Under the pieces are notes generated by a model. The model worked only from the letters and a program-made list of their open reading frames with translations. It was not told where the DNA came from and searched no databases. DNA of 64,000 nt from a bacterium (GTDB lineage Bacteria; Armatimonadota; Abditibacteriia; Abditibacteriales; Abditibacteriaceae): assembly GCA_004172935.1 (NCBI GenBank), contig SDZD01000006.1, positions 1 through 64,000 of the forward strand. Reading direction: 5' to 3'. The position numbers and the translations under genes were made by a program. Below, one piece after another: positions 16,585-25,860 of this stretch. Each line of letters starts with the position of its first letter. The stretch's first letter is position 1.

Positions 16585-18975
16585 TTAGACGCGATGGACT
16601 TTGGTGACGCCGCCGATGTCGCGCAGGGTGTTCATGATGGTTTGCAACTGGTCGACCGAGGCCACTGAGATGGCGATATTGAGTCGGGCACGGTTGCGTT
16701 TGAGCGGGTAGGTATTAACCGCCGAAATCGAGATGCTCTTTTCGGCGATTTTGACGGTAACATCGGCCAACAGACCTTTGCGGTCGGAGGCTTCGATGGC
16801 GATGAGGGCCGGGAAGCCCTTTTCGGATTCGCCGCCCCATTTGGCGGGCACGATGCGAGCTGGTTCGCGGCGTTCGTAAAAGCGCAGGTTGGAGCAGTCG
16901 GCGCGGTGAACCGAGATGCCACGTCCGCGTGTGATGTAGCCGCTGACTTTGTCGCCAGCAATCGGCGCACAACATCGCGACAGGTGATAGCTGACATCGC
17001 CCGTGGCGTTCGGGTCGATTTCGATGGTTTGGCGCGTGCCCGGCGAACCGAACATCATCTCGCTGCCTTCGGCGGCTTCTTCCAGAGTTTGCGAGCGCTT
17101 TTGCAGCAGGTTGGCGGCCTGGCCCGACAAGGCTTCGAGGTCTTCGTCGGGTATCGGTGCTGGTTGCTGAGCCAATGAATCGCGCACCTTGTTCAAGATG
17201 CTTTCTGCCGAGTGTTCGCCGTAGCCGATGGCCGCGACGAGATCGGCGGCACTCTTTTGGCCCATCTGTTTGGCGAGAGCTTTGAGAGCGGGCGTTTCGG
17301 CGATATTGGCGACGCGAAGACGGTCGGCTTTGGCTGCTTTTTCCAGTTTCTGGATGCCGTAGCGGAAGTTATCGTCAAAGCTCTCGCGGCGCAGGAATGC
17401 CTTGATGCGGCTTTTGGCGTGCGGAGTGACGACGAAATCGAGCCAGCCGCGCTTTGGCCCTTTGGAGCTGGGGCTGGTGACGATGGTGCAGATGTCGCCG
17501 TTGTGCAACTTGTAATTGAGCGGCACGATGCGCCCATTCACTTTGGCGCCAGTACATCGGGCGCCGATTTCGGAGTGAACGCGGTAGGCGAAATCGACCG
17601 GAGTGGAGCCGATGGGCAGATACACAACGTCGGCGTCGGGTGTGAAGACGAAGACCTGTTCTGCCGACAAGTCCATCTTGAGCGAATCCATGTAGGATTT
17701 GCCGTCGCCGATGGTGTCCTGGTTGAGTTCGAGCACTGGGCGAAGCCAGCGCAAGCGGTCGCCGAAGGCTTTCTCGTTGGCGCCTTCGCCTTTATAGCGC
17801 CAGTGGGCGGCGATACCGAACTCGGCCTCGCGGTGCATTTCGCGAGTGCGGATTTGGACTTCGAGCAGGTCGCCGTTGTGGTCCAATACTTTGGTGTGCA
17901 GGGAGCGGTAGTTGTTGGGTTTGGGTTGCGAAATGTAGTCGAAGAACATTTCGGGAATTGGCATCCACAGGCCATGTACGACGCCCAGAGCGAAGTAACA
18001 GTCGCGGTTGGAGTCGGTGATGATGCGTAGGGCGATGAGGTCGTGGATGGCCTCGAACTTAAGCCCCTGCTTGATCATCTTTTGCGCGATGGAGTAGAAG
18101 TGTTTGGGGCGCCCATTCACTTCGGCCTTGATGTCCTCTTCGTGCAGTTTTTCCTGAAGCGTTTTGGTGGCTTCCTCGACACGGCGATTACGCTGCGCGC
18201 GGGTTTCCTGCACCAGTTTGTAAATCTGCTTGTAGTGGTCGGGGTCGATTTGCTTGAAGGACAAATCTTCCAGTTCCCATTTGATGCGCCAGATGCCGAG
18301 ACGGTGGGCGATGGGGGCGAAGATGTAGAGGGTTTCTTCGGCGGTTTCGCGTTGCTTGGTTTTGTTGTCGTGCCCCTCAATGGTCCGCATGTTGTGCAGA
18401 CGGTCGGCGAGCTTGACGATGATGACGCGGACATCGCCCGCCATGGCGAGGAACAGTTTGCGCAGGTTCTCGGCTTGCTTGTCGGCTTTGGTCGAGAACT
18501 GGATGCGCTTAAGTTTGGTGACGCCCTCGACAAGGTGGGCGACATCGGCGCCGAAGCGCTGCTGCATTTCTTCGTAGGTGACGCCGCAATCTTCGACGAC
18601 ATCGTGGAGGAAGCCCGCAGCGATGGTGACATCGTCCATGCCCAGTTCGGCCAGAATGCCCGCGACGGCGATGGGGTGGTTGATGTAGGGTTCGCCCGTC
18701 TTGCGCATTTGCCCTTCGTGCTTTTCAGAGGCGAACTCGTAGGCGCGCTCCAGCAACTGGGCATCGGATTGAGGACGCGCTTGCAGTGTTTTGGCGACGA
18801 GTTCGTGTACTGCCTGTCGTGGGTCGAGCTGACCTTTTGCGGGCGGGGCGCTTTCGAGCGCCTGAGCTGCGTCGGTTGCCCCCGAATCTTCGCTCAGGGG
18901 CAGTTGAAGTGGAGTATCCAGGGGGTGACGTGATTCAAATTGTGGTTCCAAAACAGAATTGGCGGGCAAAGCCAT
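16585..18975 (-). CDS. rel: Bifunctional (p)ppGpp synthetase/hydrolase (RSH, Rel/SpoT type)
   Basis: A 796-residue long RSH protein. The hydrolase domain has YINHPIAVAGILAELG and LHDVVEDCGVT (the HD pair) followed by KLADRLHNMRTI. The synthetase domain has GRPKHFYSIAQKM, DLIALRIITDS and PKPNNYRSLHTKV. Then come TGS (VFVFTPDADVVYLPIGSTPVDFAYRVHSEIG), the helical/zinc-finger region (CCAPIAGDKVSGYITRGRG) and a C-terminal ACT domain. All catalytic segments look intact, so both synthesis and breakdown of (p)ppGpp are expected. It controls the stringent response at the ribosome. I chose the ATG at 18975 (MALPANSV); a TTG at 18999 is also in frame. It stands alone on this strand. Confidence 0.95.
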   Translation of the reverse strand: MALPANSVLEPQFESRHPLDTPLQLPLSEDSGATDAAQALESAPPAKGQLDPRQAVHELVAKTLQARPQSDAQLLERAYEFASEKHEGQMRKTGEPYINHPIAVAGILAELGMDDVTIAAGFLHDVVEDCGVTYEEMQQRFGADVAHLVEGVTKLKRIQFSTKADKQAENLRKLFLAMAGDVRVIIVKLADRLHNMRTIEGHDNKTKQRETAEETLYIFAPIAHRLGIWRIKWELEDLSFKQIDPDHYKQIYKLVQETRAQRNRRVEEATKTLQEKLHEEDIKAEVNGRPKHFYSIAQKMIKQGLKFEAIHDLIALRIITDSNRDCYFALGVVHGLWMPIPEMFFDYISQPKPNNYRSLHTKVLDHNGDLLEVQIRTREMHREAEFGIAAHWRYKGEGANEKAFGDRLRWLRPVLELNQDTIGDGKSYMDSLKMDLSAEQVFVFTPDADVVYLPIGSTPVDFAYRVHSEIGARCTGAKVNGRIVPLNYKLHNGDICTIVTSPSSKGPKRGWLDFVVTPHAKSRIKAFLRRESFDDNFRYGIQKLEKAAKADRLRVANIAETPALKALAKQMGQKSAADLVAAIGYGEHSAESILNKVRDSLAQQPAPIPDEDLEALSGQAANLLQKRSQTLEEAAEGSEMMFGSPGTRQTIEIDPNATGDVSYHLSRCCAPIAGDKVSGYITRGRGISVHRADCSNLRFYERREPARIVPAKWGGESEKGFPALIAIEASDRKGLLADVTVKIAEKSISISAVNTYPLKRNRARLNIAISVASVDQLQTIMNTLRDIGGVTKVHRV

Positions 18976-19055
18976 GATGTCCCGACGTGACAAAAGCAAT
19001 TAAAGTTGCCAACGTTCGCCTAGAGAGTTGCCAAAATTATAACGGTTTTGGCCTG

Positions 19056-21128
19056 TCAGGGTGAAGGTCGCGAATTTTTAGCGATTTGCTCCTTCATCCA
19101 GTCGATCTCGTTCATGGATAATTGACGGTCGAGTTGGCGGTTAAGTTCAATGCGAAGCGGCCACACGCCCAGAGCCAACAGCAGGAAAGTAAAGCTGCAA
19201 ACGATGCTGAGGACTCCCGCGCTTTGGGTGGCGAGGCGCAGGAAAAAGCTATCGCGATGGAGGGTTTTAAAGCTGAGCGCGATGGCGATTAGAATCGCGA
19301 TAGCGCCGATGCTGAGACCCGTTATAGAAAAGCGTAGCGGCTGATACCAGAGCGTTCTGGGGAGGGCAGCATAGAAGCCCGCTACTACGATTATCCACGC
19401 GCCATTGCGCGCCCAGCGCCATGCTCGCCTTTGTGTCGGTTCGGGAAAGGTGCGCTCGATTGTGAAGCGAGGGAGCATTTGCCCGGTGCGACGAAAGCGC
19501 ACCGCTTCCATTGTGACGGCTATCGCAAGGCAGATGAAGGCTACAGTGCCTGTGACGGGAACTTGGAGCGGGGTGTTATCCCATATGCCTCTTCCATTGG
19601 AGGCGACGAGCGTCACGAAGACGAAGAACAGCAGCCACACCACAATACGAACTCGGCCAAAGTTGCGGCTGAGGGCGCGTGCCTCGGTTTCGGGGCGAAC
19701 TAAATAAACGCGGTTCTGGCGCTTCCAACTCGCAAACGCAATGGGGAGTAGCCAGCAGCCTAACCCAACAGTCGCAATGCCAAATAGTTGAACTGGAGGA
19801 ATATAATACAGAGTGTTATAGAGGAAGAATGGGTAAATTGCCTGATTATAAAAAGGGAGTTGTATGGCGATAAATAAAGCTCCCACCAGCACCCCACAGG
19901 CAACAAGTGACCAGAATGAGAAATTAGCACAGGTGGTGACTTCGCCGCGCGTTGGGGCGGCGTCATCGCTGCGATGAAATAAGAGCATTTTGCCTGTTAA
20001 CCACACAAGCGCGAAGGAAAAACAGACGAGGAATGCGCCAAAGAGAAAAAAGGGAGAGCCTGCGGCAATCGATTCTCGAATGACGGAAGCATCGAATTTA
20101 AAATCTGGGTTTATCTGGGAATAGGGAGTTTGTTGAGAAAGGGGTGGGGTTTGTAGCCAGTCCGCCCGATTTTCGACATCGCGCCGTCCATTGGCGCGTA
20201 CAAAGTTAACCCAGTCTTGGAGGAGGTCACTTTTATATTTTTTCAATGCAGCTTCAGAGCTTTGGGAGGCGAGAACTCTGTAGGTGCGCACGCTGAATGG
20301 ACGATTGAATAGCGTGGAAAGAACTATTTCGCCTCGGCCTCGCGCACTTCCCTCGGTGTAATAGGTTTCTGCGGCACGTCGCATGACCTTATTCGCGCGT
20401 AAAAGGGCTGCTGCAATACGAATTGCCGTTTGATTATCGCCACGGGAACGGGCTTGTACTGCCTCTTGTACCGCCCGGTAATTGACCTCATAGAGTCTGT
20501 AGTTGTAGCTGGACCCCATATAAATGCGGGAGCGCTCTTCCCATGTCAGATTGTCATGCTGAGTCGCCCAATCGAGACGAGCAAGAAGGGTGCTTCGTAC
20601 ATAGTCTTGAAAGACTGCTAATTGGCTTGCCCGCTCAATTGCAGTCACTGCCTGTTTGGGCTGTTTTAAGGCGAAGAGGAAGGTGGCTTCCATCCACGGC
20701 CAAAATGCATTGTTGGGTTCATGTTTGGCCTGCTGTTGTGCGATGCGAAGCCCCCCCCGATTTCTTTCTGCAAGAACCGCTGTTTGTTGCTTCCAAGGTA
20801 GTTGTCGATAAGAAGGCTTGTCGCCAAAGAAAAAGGTAGAGCGTAAACGTGCCGCTGCAATCCATGTTTGCTTGGGATAGAGTGCTATGAGAGAATCCCA
20901 TTTCTTGAACCTACTATCGTCTGAGGTATTTTCTGCGAGATGCCAAACGGTGATTATTGGATCATTCGGAGTCGAGGAGAGTGTTTCTGGGGGCAGGTCG
21001 GAACGTTGTTGAAACGTGAGTGATGAAGAGAGAATAAGACGTTTTGTGTCGCGGACTGGAGGCGTCAGGACGGCGAACGCCCATATTAGCGCGAATATGA
21101 TCGCGCCCCAATGGAATTTTATTTTCAT
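19056..21128 (-). CDS. Large integral membrane protein of unknown function, third gene of the ECF sigma operon
   Basis: I start it at MKIKFHWGAIIFALIWAFAV (21128), 14 bases after the stop of the putative anti-sigma gene. The 690-residue protein has one N-terminal membrane segment, a soluble region of about 330 residues rich in helices (TPR-like in feel, for example NAFWPWMEATFLFALKQPKQAV), and about eight membrane segments in the C-terminal 320 residues (SPFFLFGAFLVCFSFALVW through FTFLLLALGVW). I do not recognise the family. Its position suggests a product that is controlled by, or takes part in, the ECF sigma response, perhaps as envelope sensor or effector; this is inference from order alone. 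Confidence 0.75.
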   Translation of the reverse strand: MKIKFHWGAIIFALIWAFAVLTPPVRDTKRLILSSSLTFQQRSDLPPETLSSTPNDPIITVWHLAENTSDDSRFKKWDSLIALYPKQTWIAAARLRSTFFFGDKPSYRQLPWKQQTAVLAERNRGGLRIAQQQAKHEPNNAFWPWMEATFLFALKQPKQAVTAIERASQLAVFQDYVRSTLLARLDWATQHDNLTWEERSRIYMGSSYNYRLYEVNYRAVQEAVQARSRGDNQTAIRIAAALLRANKVMRRAAETYYTEGSARGRGEIVLSTLFNRPFSVRTYRVLASQSSEAALKKYKSDLLQDWVNFVRANGRRDVENRADWLQTPPLSQQTPYSQINPDFKFDASVIRESIAAGSPFFLFGAFLVCFSFALVWLTGKMLLFHRSDDAAPTRGEVTTCANFSFWSLVACGVLVGALFIAIQLPFYNQAIYPFFLYNTLYYIPPVQLFGIATVGLGCWLLPIAFASWKRQNRVYLVRPETEARALSRNFGRVRIVVWLLFFVFVTLVASNGRGIWDNTPLQVPVTGTVAFICLAIAVTMEAVRFRRTGQMLPRFTIERTFPEPTQRRAWRWARNGAWIIVVAGFYAALPRTLWYQPLRFSITGLSIGAIAILIAIALSFKTLHRDSFFLRLATQSAGVLSIVCSFTFLLLALGVWPLRIELNRQLDRQLSMNEIDWMKEQIAKNSRPSP

Positions 21129-21142
21129 GGCGGTTGTGAGCT

Positions 21143-21493
21143 TTAAACCAGTTCGTATTCGCGCCGATATACCTCGTTGAAAGGCGAGAGTCCCGGCATG
21201 GTGATTGGGGAATCGGGGAGTGGTTCGGTGTCTGGTGGGGGCGTACTGGACCATAACAGCCCCCCCAGAACTATTACCGGACAGAGTGCGCCGAGGGCGC
21301 CTGAAGCGAGGAATTGCCAGAGTCCGAGGCCCAGAAATTCTTCGGTTTTCCCGATGAGGCTTTGGCGGCGCTGCGACTGTGCGCTGGCGAGTGATTCCAG
21401 TACCGCGCGGTTGAAAGCGGGTGATGGTTGGAGATGGGGATAGTCGTTGAAAGCGTTTCTGGCGCTTTCGGGCAGGTCGTTTTCGCGTTTCAT
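21143..21493 (-). CDS. Small single-pass membrane protein, probable anti-sigma factor
   Basis: A 116-residue protein with about 60 polar N-terminal residues, one membrane segment (FLASGALGALCPVIVLGGLLW) and a short proline-rich outer tail. Its ATG overlaps the sigma gene stop (ATGA), the usual arrangement for a cognate anti-sigma factor. There is no H-x3-C-x2-C zinc motif, so it is not a classical ZAS protein; the N-terminal helix NAFNDYPHLQPSPAFNRAVLESL could bind sigma. The assignment rests on position, size and topology, not on a recognised domain. Confidence 0.6.
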   Translation of the reverse strand: MKRENDLPESARNAFNDYPHLQPSPAFNRAVLESLASAQSQRRQSLIGKTEEFLGLGLWQFLASGALGALCPVIVLGGLLWSSTPPPDTEPLPDSPITMPGLSPFNEVYRREYELV

Positions 21494-22056
21494 TCGGCCT
21501 CCATTTGCGTCCAGAGGCGGCGGAATTCGTCGCGGGCGGCGCTTAGGCGTGAGCGCACTGTGCCAACGGGGATATTGAGGGCACTCGCCATCTCATCATA
21601 GCTGAGGCCGTGCCATTCGCGCAGGATAAGGACGAGGCGCAGCGGTTCGCTGAGATGGTCGAGCGCCCATTCGAGGGCGAGGCGTTCGTCGAAGGTGGTG
21701 GAGGGAGCAGGCAACTCAGGACAGAGGGCTTCGGTTTCGCGTTGGGCGCGTTTGCGTTCGAGGCAGACGTTGAGAGCGACTCGGTAGAGCCACGTGCCAA
21801 AGCCCGATTTTTCGCGGAAGGAACTCAATTTATTGAAGGCGCGCACGAAGGCTTCCTGAGCGGCGTCTTCGGCTTCGCTTTCGTTGCGCAGAATTTGAAA
21901 GGCCAAGTTCAAAATGCGCCCGCGATGGACGTTCATCAGGGCATCGAGCGCCGCGATGTCGCCCCTTCTCGCGCGTGCCAACCACAGCGTCTCATCATCA
22001 CTGATTTGAGGGCTGGTGTCGGCGACTGCGGGGGTGAGGGGCAGAACGAGTTCCAT
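21490..22056 (-). CDS. ECF-type RNA polymerase sigma factor
   Basis: A 188-residue sigma-70 family protein with only regions 2 and 4. Region 2 reads AALDALMNVHRGRILNLAFQIL, then SEAEDAAQEAFVRAFNKL and FGTWLYRVALNVCLERKR. Region 4 reads LALEWALDHLSEPLRLVLILRE, then LSYDEMASALNIPVGTVRSRLSAARDEFRR. It is co-transcribed with a small membrane protein that overlaps it and with a large membrane protein. The divergent photolyase gene starts 240 bases away, so joint light or oxidative-stress control is possible but not shown. A GAACTTTT sequence upstream on the reverse strand (near 22090) resembles some ECF -35 elements; this would fit autoregulation but is weak. Confidence 0.93.
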   Translation of the reverse strand: MELVLPLTPAVADTSPQISDDETLWLARARRGDIAALDALMNVHRGRILNLAFQILRNESEAEDAAQEAFVRAFNKLSSFREKSGFGTWLYRVALNVCLERKRAQRETEALCPELPAPSTTFDERLALEWALDHLSEPLRLVLILREWHGLSYDEMASALNIPVGTVRSRLSAARDEFRRLWTQMEAE

Positions 22057-22145
22057 CTATATTCATTGGATGAAAAGCGAGGGGGCAAAAGTTCGGTGGC
22101 GGGAAAGAATTTTTTAGGTGGTGTAATACCGCAGCCAACGGAGCA

Positions 22146-22161
22146 GTCGGCCTTCGCCGAC
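22146..22161. repeat. Small hairpin in the sigma/photolyase divergent region
   Basis: GTCGGC CTTC GCCGAC, a perfect six-base stem with a tetraloop. Role unknown; it could lie in the photolyase leader. Confidence 0.4.
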
Positions 22162-22217
22162 AGATAGCGCCAGAGAGTACCGCACTTTGAGTGAAAGTGA
22201 TAGATATTCAGAGTGGA

Positions 22218-22241
22218 AGACGCGCCGAGGCGCGTCTCTAC
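22218..22241 (+). repeat. CTAC-tailed palindrome, copy 5
   Basis: AGACGCGCC (22218-22226), GA, GGCGCGTCT (22229-22237), then CTAC. A perfect nine-base stem, 56 bases before the photolyase start. The stem sequence differs from the other copies while the CTAC tail is kept. Confidence 0.7.
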
Positions 22242-22296
22242 GAGGGGAAATGCGCTTTGGTTGGTTCTGGCGTCGCCTTTGCGTGCATAGGGGGGT

Positions 22297-23718
22297 ATGG
22301 CTCAAGCCAAACCTGTTCACATCGTCTGGCATCGCGCCGAACTCCGCACTCACGACCATCCGGCTTTGAACCATGCCCTTGAATTGGCGAAGGCTGATGG
22401 GGGCGTTGTTGTGCCTGTTGTTATCATCGACGACGCTATTTTTTCGCGCTCCGATTTGACGCCGCGCCGTCAGGCTCACTTCTTAGAGAATGTGCGGGCG
22501 CTACGTGAAAGCTATCGCTCGTTGGGGGCGAATTTGGTGGTGCGGCGCGGTGATGTAGTGAAGGAGTTAGAGATGCTGGTTCGGGAAGTCGGCCATGTCG
22601 CGTCGGCTCATGTGGTTTCGACGTATACGCCGTATGCCAAAAAGCGCGATGAGAAGGCGCGTAAGATGTTGGCTGAGCATAAAGTCGAGTGGCACGCGCA
22701 CGGTGGGCAGTACACGCATGAGCCGGGGGAAGTGCTGACCAATGAGGGCAAGCGCTATGGGGTGTTTGGCGCCTATCGGAAGAAATGGGTGACGCTCGAT
22801 AAGCCCGACATCGTGGAAGCGCCGGAGAAAATGGCGCCATTACCTACCAAAATCAACGTCGGTGATATTCCGCGCGTTGAGTCCGACATTGTGCTTCCCG
22901 AAGCGGGCGAAGATGCGGCTTTGGGCCGGTTGGAGTGGTTCTTGAAAAACGGCGAGAAGACGTATGAAAAAACGCGCGATGAGCCGGGGCGCGAAGATTC
23001 GACTTCGCGGCTGAGTTACTACTTCAATATCGGTGCGCTTAGCCCGCGCTTGGCTTACTATCAGTCGAAAAACGAAAAGTGGAGGGCGGAATTGACTTGG
23101 TGGGATTTTTACGCCGATGTGATGGAGCGTTGCCCCGAATCGGCGACACAGGAGTTTCGCGCCAAGTGGCTCGGTTTCCCGTGGCGCGATGGTCACGATA
23201 AAGCCTCGAAAGCCGATTTAGAGAAGTGGAAAAATGCCGAAACGGGCTATCCATTGGTCGATGCTGGAATGCGCGAATTGAACCAGACCGGATTCATGCA
23301 GAACCGCGTTCGCATGGTGTGCGCCTCGTTTTTATGCAAGCACCTACTCATTGACTGGCGAGTGGGCGAGGAGATTTTTCGCGGTTTGCTGCTTTGTGGC
23401 GACCGAAACCAGAACGTCGGCAACTGGCAGTGGGTGGCGGGGTGTGGTGTTGACCCTTCGCCCTATTTTCGTATTTTCAATCCGACCAGTCAGGGCAAGA
23501 AATTCGATTCCAATGGCGATTACGTGCGGCGCTGGATTCCCGAACTGAAGGATGTGCCCGCCAAAAGCATCTACGAACCCTGGAAGATGCGCGACAAGCC
23601 CAAAGGCTACCCAACAGAACCAATCATTGGCTTAGAGGAAGGCCGCGACCGATTCGCGGAGACGGCGCGGCAGTTTTTGCGGGAGAAGCGAGACGAAGCC
23701 AAACGGGATGAGAAGTAG
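22297..23718 (+). CDS. phr: Deoxyribodipyrimidine photolyase / cryptochrome family
   Basis: A 473-residue protein starting MAQAKPVHIVWHRAELRTHDHPAL, the N-terminal antenna domain opening. The C-terminal FAD-binding domain is complete: TSRLSYYFNIGALSPRLAYY, WKNAETGYPLVDAGMREL, TGFMQNRVRMVCASFL, GDRNQNVGNWQWVAGCG and GVDPSPYFRIFNP. These match CPD photolyases, which use blue light and FADH- to split cyclobutane pyrimidine dimers. A purine-rich AGGGGGG lies just before the ATG, with short spacing. The gene diverges from the ECF sigma operon, an arrangement that would fit stress-linked regulation. A cryptochrome-type signalling role cannot be excluded from sequence alone. Confidence 0.93.
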   Translation: MAQAKPVHIVWHRAELRTHDHPALNHALELAKADGGVVVPVVIIDDAIFSRSDLTPRRQAHFLENVRALRESYRSLGANLVVRRGDVVKELEMLVREVGHVASAHVVSTYTPYAKKRDEKARKMLAEHKVEWHAHGGQYTHEPGEVLTNEGKRYGVFGAYRKKWVTLDKPDIVEAPEKMAPLPTKINVGDIPRVESDIVLPEAGEDAALGRLEWFLKNGEKTYEKTRDEPGREDSTSRLSYYFNIGALSPRLAYYQSKNEKWRAELTWWDFYADVMERCPESATQEFRAKWLGFPWRDGHDKASKADLEKWKNAETGYPLVDAGMRELNQTGFMQNRVRMVCASFLCKHLLIDWRVGEEIFRGLLLCGDRNQNVGNWQWVAGCGVDPSPYFRIFNPTSQGKKFDSNGDYVRRWIPELKDVPAKSIYEPWKMRDKPKGYPTEPIIGLEEGRDRFAETARQFLREKRDEAKRDEK

Positions 23719-23767
23719 GGGGATTGAGGAGGAAATACAACTTTGCGTGATGAAAATAGAATATGAA

Positions 23768-23797
23768 CTCTCCTTAACAAAGGTGGGCTAAGGGGAG
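23768..23797 (+). repeat. Hairpin in the metK leader
   Basis: CTCTCCTTA (23768-23776) pairs with TAAGGGGAG (23789-23797), one wobble, 12-base loop. It lies 50 bases after the photolyase stop and 106 before metK. It could be a weak terminator, part of the leader, or a dispersed repeat; it does not match a SAM riboswitch consensus that I know. Confidence 0.4.
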
Positions 23798-23903
23798 GGC
23801 AAAGATGACTTAGTTGGCTAGAATAGAAATGTCCCCGTCCGAAATGAAGCGCGAAAATGTATGGCCGCGCGAGTCAAGGGCACCAGTTGGGACTAGAGAC
23901 ATT

Positions 23904-25088
23904 ATGAGCATCCGCTATTTCTCATCTGAGTCCGTGACTGAAGGCCATCCCGATAAGATGGCCGACCAGATTTCGGACGCCGTTCTCGATGCCATCCTCA
24001 AAGACGACCCGACCGCACGTGTGGCGTGCGAAACGTTTTTGACGACTGGTATCGTCGTTGTTGGTGGCGAAATTTCGACCAAAACCTATGTCGAAATCCC
24101 GACGGTCGTGCGTAAAGTCGTGAAGGAAATCGGCTATATCCGCGCCAAGTTCGGTTTCGATTACCTGACGGCGGGCGTTTTGAACGCCATCGGCCAGCAA
24201 AGCCCCGACATCGCGCAGGGCGTTACCAAGAGCCTGGAAACTCGCGAAGGTAAAGCCGGAACCGACAAGTACGACGAAGTCGGTGCGGGCGATCAGGGTT
24301 TGATGTTCGGCTATGCTTCGGATGAAACCGACGTGCTGATGCCGCTCCCCATCACTCTTGCGCACGCGCTGTGCAAGCAACTCGCTGAGGTTCGCAAGAA
24401 TGGCACGCTGAAATGGTTGCGTCCCGACGGCAAATCGCAAGTGACGGTTAAATACGAGAACGATGTGCCCGTTTCGGTCGACAAAGTGTTGATTTCGACT
24501 CAGCACCATCCCGAAACCAGCGCCGAAGAGATTCGCGCTCAGGTCATCGAACACGTTATCAAACCCGTTTTGGGCGACACCTATTGGCGCGACGACATCG
24601 AGATTTTCGTCAACCCAACTGGCCGCTTTGTTATCGGTGGTCCTCAGGGCGACGCGGGCTTGACTGGCCGCAAAATCATCGTCGACACCTACGGCGGCAT
24701 GGGCCGCCACGGCGGCGGCGCGTTTTCGGGCAAAGATCCCACCAAAGTCGACCGTTCGGCTTGCTACATGATGCGTCACGTGGCGAAGAATATCGTGGCC
24801 GCTGGTTTGGCCAAGCGCTGCGAAACACAGGTTGCTTATGCCATTGGCAAAGCTCGTCCTTTGTCGGTGTATGTCGATACCTTCGGCACCGGCAAATACG
24901 ACGATGAGCGCATCGCCAAAGCCGTTGAGCAAGTGTTCGACCTGCGCCCCAAGGCCATCATCGAACATCTCGACTTGTTGCGCCCCATCTACCGCAAAAC
25001 AGCAGCTTACGGCCACTTTGGCCGCACCGAGCCAGAGTTCACCTGGGAACACACCGAAGAAGCCGAAAAGCTTCAGAGCGTTATCTAA
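23904..25088 (+). CDS. metK: S-adenosylmethionine synthetase
   Basis: A 394-residue protein starting at [22 protein letters not shown]; the frame extends 30 codons upstream, but this is the universal MetK N-terminus. Signatures are [34 protein letters not shown] and the ATP/Mg-binding aspartates in between. It makes SAM from methionine and ATP as a tetramer in the cytoplasm. Unusually strong codon bias toward C-ending codons fits high expression. No recognised SAM riboswitch is seen in the 185-base leader. A strong hairpin terminator follows directly. Confidence 0.97.
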   Translation: MSIRYFSSESVTEGHPDKMADQISDAVLDAILKDDPTARVACETFLTTGIVVVGGEISTKTYVEIPTVVRKVVKEIGYIRAKFGFDYLTAGVLNAIGQQSPDIAQGVTKSLETREGKAGTDKYDEVGAGDQGLMFGYASDETDVLMPLPITLAHALCKQLAEVRKNGTLKWLRPDGKSQVTVKYENDVPVSVDKVLISTQHHPETSAEEIRAQVIEHVIKPVLGDTYWRDDIEIFVNPTGRFVIGGPQGDAGLTGRKIIVDTYGGMGRHGGGAFSGKDPTKVDRSACYMMRHVAKNIVAAGLAKRCETQVAYAIGKARPLSVYVDTFGTGKYDDERIAKAVEQVFDLRPKAIIEHLDLLRPIYRKTAAYGHFGRTEPEFTWEHTEEAEKLQSVI

Positions 25089-25092
25089 TTTC

Positions 25093-25130
25093 AAAAGGCC
25101 GCAGACAGTGTCTGCGGCCTTTTGCTTTAG
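25093..25130. terminator. metK terminator, probably shared with the convergent gene
   Basis: AAAAGGCCGCAGA (25093-25105) and TCTGCGGCCTTTT (25111-25123) form a perfect 13-base stem around CAGTG, followed by GCTTT. It lies between convergent genes. Confidence 0.9.
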
Positions 25131-25441
25131 CGAGAACGGCTCATGTATTTCACGTAGACGCCTTGAGGGCAGCCTTTGGGGCCAGAGCATAAAGCTTCAT
25201 CTTCTTCGGTGAGGGGAATGCCATTGATGCTGGAGCGAGGAGTTTTGGGCGTCTCTTCATTGTAGGCAACAATGCCCCCAAACACGCAGAGCGAGAATAG
25301 CCCGATACCGATGAAAAGCATCGCCCAGGTGGCAAAGGATGAATAGCCTTCCTGTCTCTGGTCGAGGGGGATGTTCAAATGGCTGATAGCCCCTGCAATC
25401 ATATTGATAGAGCCGAAAGCAAGGTCGAGAAGGAAGAACAT
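25127..25441 (-). CDS. Small membrane protein, unknown function
   Basis: A 104-residue protein with two hydrophobic stretches: LLDLAFGSINMIAGAISHL at the N-terminus and WAMLFIGIGLFSLCVFGGIVAY at about residues 39-60. A polar tail of 40 residues holds two cysteines (LCSGPKGC). The start at 25441 is ATG. I do not recognise a family. It is convergent with metK and divergent from the zinc ribbon gene. Confidence 0.6.
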   Translation of the reverse strand: MFFLLDLAFGSINMIAGAISHLNIPLDQRQEGYSSFATWAMLFIGIGLFSLCVFGGIVAYNEETPKTPRSSINGIPLTEEDEALCSGPKGCPQGVYVKYMSRSR

Positions 25442-25548
25442 TATGGGGAAAGATTAGCGCCTTATCGCTCCCGTTGGGACAACAGAAGGGCTGATAATTG
25501 CAAGGAGGCTGTCAAAGACCGTGAGGGAGAAATACGGTCAGATTCAGC

Positions 25549-25785
25549 ATGAAGATTAGGAAGATATGCCCGGAATGTGGGGGAACGGATATTATCGTTA
25601 CGCAGACTTTGAACACAGGCACCGAGAGCGGTGTTGACCGATTCGATTTATTGCCTCAAGCCAAAGTCTCGTTTTTTGATAGGCCCGATTTCGATGTTTA
25701 TATCTGCAGTACGTGCGGCTATTATCAACTGTTCGTGCCTCAGAAGTGGATTGGGGCAATCAAGGAACGCTACGATTTGGAATGA
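25549..25785 (+). CDS. Small zinc ribbon protein
   Basis: A 78-residue protein with two Cys knuckles, CPECGG at residues 8-13 and CSTCGY at about 54-59, spaced as in a single zinc ribbon. The middle is rich in aromatic and acidic residues (DRFDLLPQAKVSFFDRPDFDVYI). No enzyme domain is present. Such proteins are widespread and mostly uncharacterised; nucleic-acid or protein binding is the usual guess. It precedes the beta-lactamase-like gene by 75 bases. Confidence 0.7.
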   Translation: MKIRKICPECGGTDIIVTQTLNTGTESGVDRFDLLPQAKVSFFDRPDFDVYICSTCGYYQLFVPQKWIGAIKERYDLE

Positions 25786-25860
25786 GGTGATTTCCGTATT
25801 TTTTAGGCGGGGGTGGGTTTGGATTCCCGCTGTAATGGGAAAGTGTAAAAATACGGGGTA

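Noticed and set aside
23719-23903. SAM riboswitch upstream of metK
   Set aside because: No match to SAM-I, SAM-II or SAM/SAH conserved cores could be found by eye.
23922-25190. 422-codon reverse frame opposite metK
   Set aside because: Antisense shadow of metK.
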